A stretch of 10,659 nucleotides of DNA from Caulobacteraceae bacterium UBA5005 (GTDB lineage: Bacteria; Pseudomonadota; Alphaproteobacteria; Caulobacterales; Caulobacteraceae): contig DGYN01000098.1 of the NCBI GenBank assembly GCA_002398405.1, positions 1 through 10,659 on the forward strand, written 5' to 3'. Below the pieces are notes generated by a model. That model ran no database searches. It was not told where the DNA came from and was given only the letters and a program-made list of their open reading frames with translations. The position numbers and the translations under genes are program-made. Position 1 is the first letter of the stretch; the number at the start of each line of letters is the position of its first letter. This document shows positions 6,685 to 10,659 of this stretch, in pieces.

Positions 6685-6918
6685 ATGATCAACGTCAGCG
6701 ACATCAAGGAACATATGGAAGTGGTCGGGTCCGACGGCGAGCACGTCGGCAAGGTCGACCATGTGCTGGGCGGCGAGATCGAACTTTCCAAGCTCGACCT
6801 GGGCGCCGGTTTCAAGCACCACCTGATCCCGGTCACCTGGGTCGATCACGTGGACAAGCACGTCCACCTCAACGTCACCAAGGAAGCCGCCAAGGCCCAG
6901 TGGCGCGAGAAGCACTAG
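6685..6918 (+). CDS. Small DUF2171-family protein
   Basis: A 77-residue cytoplasmic protein beginning MINVSDIKEHMEVVGSDGEH, followed by VGKVDHVLGGEIELSKLD, HHLIPVTWVDHVDKHVHL and a charged tail ending WREKH. This is the DUF2171 pattern: a small beta-barrel resembling PRC-barrel domains, in which a G-x-x-V-G-x-V-D-x-V segment is followed by a strand ending in W-V-D. The biochemical role is unknown; in alphaproteobacteria such genes often appear in stress-response sets, which fits the possible EcfG-type promoter upstream. It is rich in His (8 of 77). It is the only plus-strand gene here, and its TAG shares the palindrome CTAG with the stop of the convergent DUF2239 gene. Confidence 0.88.
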   Translation: MINVSDIKEHMEVVGSDGEHVGKVDHVLGGEIELSKLDLGAGFKHHLIPVTWVDHVDKHVHLNVTKEAAKAQWREKH

Positions 6919-7451
6919 CCTCGATCTGGGAAAACCGGGCCGGCCAGCGTCCAGGCATAGTCGCGGACGTCGGCCGGCCAGCCTTGGGTGAACTGCTGGA
7001 ACCGCCCCTCGTCGGCGGCGAAGAGGGCGCGGTTGGCCTCTTCGTAGCCCGGCAGATTGCCCGCCATGGCCGTCATGAACCGGTAGGCCGCCGTCTGCGC
7101 CGCCTTCACCGCGGCTGCGGGCGAGCGCGCCGCCTCCTCCACCAGTTTCCTTAAACTGACCGACGCGCCGCCCGGCTGGGCGGCCAGCCATTCCCAGTGC
7201 CGCGGCAGGAGAGTGACCTCCCGCGCAACCACGCCAAGCCTGGGCCGCCCCGCCGCCTTGGCCGGCGCGGCAGGTTCAGCAGTGGCCTCGTCGCGCAAAT
7301 CGACATCGACCTGTCCGCCAGTGGCGTCATTGAACATCAGGATGCGGAAGCCCGCCTTGGCGTGGGGCCGCACCGTCCGGGACACGATGCTCAGCGGCCC
7401 GGCCGCAACCCGCTTAGCGCCCTCAAAGGCGGTGACATTTATCTCGCTCAT
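6915..7451 (-). CDS. DUF2239-family protein
   Basis: A 178-residue soluble protein of the DUF2239 family, whose function is unknown. Visible hallmarks are an N-terminal beta region (INVTAFEGAKRVAAGPL; ILMFNDATGGQVDVDLR), an Ala/Pro linker at about 57-67, the conserved GRPRLGVVAREVTLLPRHWEWL block at 68-89 (split here: GRPRLGVV, then EVTLLPRHWEWL), a helical stretch (SLRKLVEEAARS) and a C-terminal segment with YRFMTAMAGNLPGYEEANRA. The middle block resembles DNA-binding short-helix proteins in spacing, but I would not call it DNA-binding from sequence alone. The start at 7451 has no Shine-Dalgarno; the gene may be leaderless (see the promoter entry). It is convergent with the DUF2171 gene and overlaps it by 4 bases. 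Confidence 0.85.
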   Translation of the reverse strand: MSEINVTAFEGAKRVAAGPLSIVSRTVRPHAKAGFRILMFNDATGGQVDVDLRDEATAEPAAPAKAAGRPRLGVVAREVTLLPRHWEWLAAQPGGASVSLRKLVEEAARSPAAAVKAAQTAAYRFMTAMAGNLPGYEEANRALFAADEGRFQQFTQGWPADVRDYAWTLAGPVFPDRG

Positions 7452-7499
7452 CCGGATATTTACCCGGATAGAATATCAGAGGTCAATATTACCCGGATA
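7448..7499 (-). promoter_or_regulatory. Promoter of the DUF2239 gene with three TTACCCGGATA-type repeats
   Basis: This AT-rich island holds two perfect copies of TTACCCGGATA (plus strand, 7460-7470 and 7489-7499) and a third at 7448-7458 (TCATCCGGATA, 9 of 11 matching) that covers the start codon. On the minus strand TTGACC (7481-7486), 18 bases, then TAAATA (7457-7462) forms a plausible promoter. Its -10 ends 5 bases before the ATG, implying a leaderless or nearly leaderless mRNA. Copies flank and overlap these elements, as operator sites for a repressor would. The repeats are seen; the promoter and operator roles are inferred. Confidence 0.5.
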
Positions 7500-7501
7500 A
7501 A

Positions 7502-7887
7502 TTAGTCGCAGAACTTGTCGAGCGCCTTCATCGGCCACCCCGCCGGCTGCCCGGCCGCGAGCGCCGGACCGGTCAGCGCCGCTGTCGCCCCGGCCGGCAA
7601 ACGGTAGAGCGCCAGGTCCTTGCCGAACTGCAGCGTCGCATCCTCGCTGGCCTCGAACCCGAACTGGTATTCGCACTTGGTCCCCGCCGCCCAGACCCGG
7701 AAATCCCCGTCCTCGGCCTGATAGAGGAAGGACTTCGCCTCCCCATCGGCAAGGGTCACCGTCCCCTTGCGCACGGCGCGCAGCTCAACCGCCCCGCCGG
7801 AACTGTTGAACAGGGTGATCTGGCCGGCCAGGGCCAGGCTGGGCAGCATCAGCGCGATCAAGGCGACGGCGGCGGTCCTCATCCCCA

Positions 7888-7888
<1 letters not shown>
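7502..7888 (-). CDS. Small exported protein of unknown function
   Basis: About 128 residues. The N-terminus MGMRTAAVALIALMLPSLALA is a classic Sec signal peptide with cleavage expected after ALA, leaving about 107 mature residues starting GQITLFNSSGG. The mature part looks beta-rich (VELRAVRKGTVTLADGEAKS, DFRVWAAGTKCEYQFGFEA) and has two cysteines, one in TKCEYQF and one in the last residues (KFCD), which could form a disulfide in the periplasm. I do not recognise the family. The gene overlaps the end of fumC: a GTG at 7891 (GTGA) or the ATG next to it at 7888 (TGATG) are possible starts, and an ATG two codons later also works; I chose 7888. It is probably cotranscribed with fumC, but nothing suggests a shared function. 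Confidence 0.8.
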
Positions 7889-9279
<1,391 letters not shown>

Positions 9280-9325
9280 GGCTCAGCCCCGTCGTTAGGT
9301 GGCGCTGGTTTACCGCCGGGGCCGC

Positions 9326-9363
9326 AAAAAGAAAGGGGACATGTACCTGCGGTACGTGTCCCC
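9326..9363 (-). terminator. Possible intrinsic terminator of the iorB-like gene (made from a REP hairpin)
   Basis: Read on the minus strand, the 29-base hairpin at 9335-9363 (13-bp stem with one G-T type mismatch, 3-base loop) is followed directly by TTTCTTTTT. Stem plus T-rich tract is the form of a rho-independent terminator. It lies about 85 bases after the stop of the iorB-like gene and before fumC. The other copy of the repeat has no T-tract. Confidence 0.45.
9335..9363 (+). repeat. REP-like palindrome, copy A
   Basis: GGGGACATGTACC, loop TGC, GGTACGTGTCCCC: a 13-bp stem with one mismatch. Copy B at 9415-9443 is its reverse complement except for one loop base. Palindromes of the form GGGGACA...GTACC...TGTCCCC are the kind of REP elements linked to RAYT (IS200-like REP-associated tyrosine) transposases. 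Confidence 0.75.
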
Positions 9364-9414
9364 TAACCCCTCCGTGGGCCGTTGCCGCTGGGGCGGACGT
9401 CCCTAAGTCTGTGA

Positions 9415-9443
9415 GGGGACACGTACCGAAGGTACATGTCCCC
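9415..9443 (-). repeat. REP-like palindrome, copy B (inverted)
   Basis: GGGGACACGTACC, loop GAA, GGTACATGTCCCC. It stands opposite to copy A across about 50 unrelated bases, so the pair makes a REPIN-type unit of about 110 bp. It begins 5 bases after the stop of the iorB-like gene, so on the minus strand it is the first structure in that transcript's 3' end. No transposase gene is in the window. Confidence 0.75.
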
Positions 9444-9448
9444 GCGTC

Positions 9449-10659
9449 TTACGCGACCTTGAAGCCCTGCTTCTCGATCGGCAGCGAGCGCACGCGCTTG
9501 CCGCTGGCCTTGAAGATCGCCGCCGCCAGGGCCGGGGCCAAGGTCGGGACCGGAGGTTCGCCCGAGCCGCCGACGCTTTCGCTCGGGCTGTCGAGCAGGA
9601 TCACCTCGACCTTGGGCGCCTGGCTGTTGCGCAGGACGTGATAGGTGTCGAAGTTGCTCTTCTCGGCCTTGCCGTTGGCGAAGGTCTGGCATTCCGAAAG
9701 CGCCGTTCCCAGAGCCATCAGGGTGCCGCCCTCGAACTGGGCGCGGACCTGGTTCGGCGCCACGGCCACGCCGAGGTCGCCGGCCACCGCGATGCGCAGC
9801 ACCTTGACGGTGTTGTTCTTCACCTCGACCTCGACCGCGTGGGCCGCGATGGAGTTGAAGCCCGTGCCGACGGCGATGCCGACGCCGACGTTGGCCGGGC
9901 GCTTCTTGCTGTATTCGATCTTGTCGGCCACGGCCTGCAGCACGCGCTTGGCCCGGGCGTTGTCGCCCAGAAGCTTCATGCGATAGGCGAGCGGGTCCTG
10001 ACCGGCGGCGTGGGCGCATTCGTCGATGAAGCTCTCACGGCCCCAGGTCGAGATGCCTTCGTCCACCGAGCGCCAGGGACCCTGGGTGATGCCGGTCCGG
10101 ACGTTGCCGGCCTGGGTGATCACGGCGGGCTTCAGGCCGCTGTAGGGCGCCTGACCCATGCCGCCGCTGACATTGCTGTCAGTGGCGCAGGGCAGGACTT
10201 CGTAGGCGTCGATCGTCCCGTCTTCCTTCAGGCCCGCGCGATAGGTCTGGCGCACGGCGCGGCGATAGGTGTCGTGGGTGAAGTCTTCCTCGCGGGTCCA
10301 GACCATCTGCACCGGGCCTTGGACCTGGGCGGCGATACGGACCGCCTGCTCCACATAGTCGGTGGCCAGACGCCGGCCAAAGCCGCCGCCGAGCATGGTG
10401 GTTTCCAGCACCACTTCGGCGTTGGGCTTGCCCGCCCAGCCCGCCGCGGCGCGCTTGACGTTGGACGGCACCTGGGTCGGCGCCCAGACGAACACCTTGT
10501 CCGCGGTGACGTGCACCGTGGCGTTCTGGGGCTCCATGGTCACGTGGGCGACGTGCTCGAGTTCATAGCTCTGCTCGACCTTCTTGGCCGCCGAGTCATA
10601 GGCGGCGCGAAGGGGCGCGGCGTTGGCGGCGGGCGCCTCGGCGAGCTTGGCCTTGATCT
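9449..10659 (-). CDS. IorB-type molybdopterin-binding oxidoreductase large subunit, C-terminal part (cut by window edge)
   Basis: The frame is open from the stop at 9449 to the window end, giving about 403 residues; the N-terminus is outside. It belongs to the xanthine dehydrogenase/aldehyde oxidase superfamily, closest in look to isoquinoline 1-oxidoreductase beta subunit (IorB): ELEHVAHVTMEPQNATV, the pterin-binding LGGGFGRR (coded at 10370-10393), TREEDFTHDTYRR, GPWRSVDEGISTWGRESFID, DPLAYRMKLLGDN and GGSGEPPVPTLAPAL with the catalytic-type Glu in GGSGEP (9554-9571), then GKRVRSLPI near the end. Such enzymes hydroxylate or oxidise heterocycles or aldehydes with a Mo-pterin cofactor and pair with a small [2Fe-2S] subunit (IorA) and often a cytochrome c, not visible here. 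IorB-type subunits often carry a twin-arginine signal, which cannot be checked. The substrate cannot be told from sequence. Confidence 0.93.
   Translation of the reverse strand, partial: IKAKLAEAPAANAAPLRAAYDSAAKKVEQSYELEHVAHVTMEPQNATVHVTADKVFVWAPTQVPSNVKRAAAGWAGKPNAEVVLETTMLGGGFGRRLATDYVEQAVRIAAQVQGPVQMVWTREEDFTHDTYRRAVRQTYRAGLKEDGTIDAYEVLPCATDSNVSGGMGQAPYSGLKPAVITQAGNVRTGITQGPWRSVDEGISTWGRESFIDECAHAAGQDPLAYRMKLLGDNARAKRVLQAVADKIEYSKKRPANVGVGIAVGTGFNSIAAHAVEVEVKNNTVKVLRIAVAGDLGVAVAPNQVRAQFEGGTLMALGTALSECQTFANGKAEKSNFDTYHVLRNSQAPKVEVILLDSPSESVGGSGEPPVPTLAPALAAAIFKASGKRVRSLPIEKQGFKVA

Noticed and set aside
6658..7191. 177-codon open frame on the minus strand
   Set aside because: It is antisense to the DUF2171 gene and out of frame with DUF2239; both of those show family patterns and this does not.
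9363..10019. 218-codon open frame on the minus strand
   Set aside because: It is an alternative frame of the iorB-like gene, very rich in Arg and Gly, and ends inside a repeat.

Overview
The window is high-GC and carries the flagellar gene order fliF-fliG-flbE(fliH)-fliN-flbD-flhA known from Caulobacter crescentus, with the Caulobacter-type regulator FlbD. Together with a CtrA-like box upstream of fliF and neighbours common in the group (DUF4169, DUF2171, DUF2239), this points to an alphaproteobacterium of the Caulobacterales (Caulobacter, Phenylobacterium or a relative). The genus is an inference; there is no rRNA gene to settle it.

Layout. Positions 1-5544 (all minus strand, transcribed right to left) are a tightly packed flagellar operon: fliF (MS ring), fliG (rotor switch), flbE/fliH (export ATPase regulator), fliN (C ring), flbD (sigma54 activator) and the start of flhA (export gate, cut by the window edge). 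The first four genes overlap by 4, 1 and 8 bases, so translation is probably coupled. Positions 5545-5865 have no gene. They hold a probable CtrA-controlled fliF promoter and an inverted pair of about 50-bp palindromic G/C-rich repeats. Positions 5866-6622 (minus) hold a glutathione S-transferase-like gene overlapping a 58-residue DUF4169 gene. A divergent gene at 6685-6918 (plus) encodes a 77-residue DUF2171 protein and has a possible general-stress (EcfG/SigT-type) promoter. It meets a convergent DUF2239 gene (6915-7451, minus) at a shared CTAG that supplies both stop codons. Upstream of DUF2239 is an AT-rich 50-bp gap with three copies of a TTACCCGGATA-type motif. Positions 7502-9279 (minus) hold fumC (class II fumarase) overlapping a small exported protein. 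Positions 9280-9448 hold a REPIN-like inverted pair of 29-bp palindromes, one followed by a T-rich tract. Positions 9449-10659 (minus) hold the C-terminal part of an IorB-type molybdenum hydroxylase large subunit, which continues past the window.

How it works together. The left half builds the base of the flagellum and encodes its own checkpoint regulator: in Caulobacter, CtrA starts the fliF operon early, and FlbD then represses fliF and switches on later flagellar genes. The right half is housekeeping and accessory metabolism (TCA cycle, a molybdoenzyme, detoxification, small conserved proteins of unknown role).

I found no clear undescribed multi-gene system. The less ordinary signals are in the non-coding gaps (two repeat pairs, the TTACCCGGATA repeats, the fliF operator region) and in the degenerate receiver domain of FlbD.
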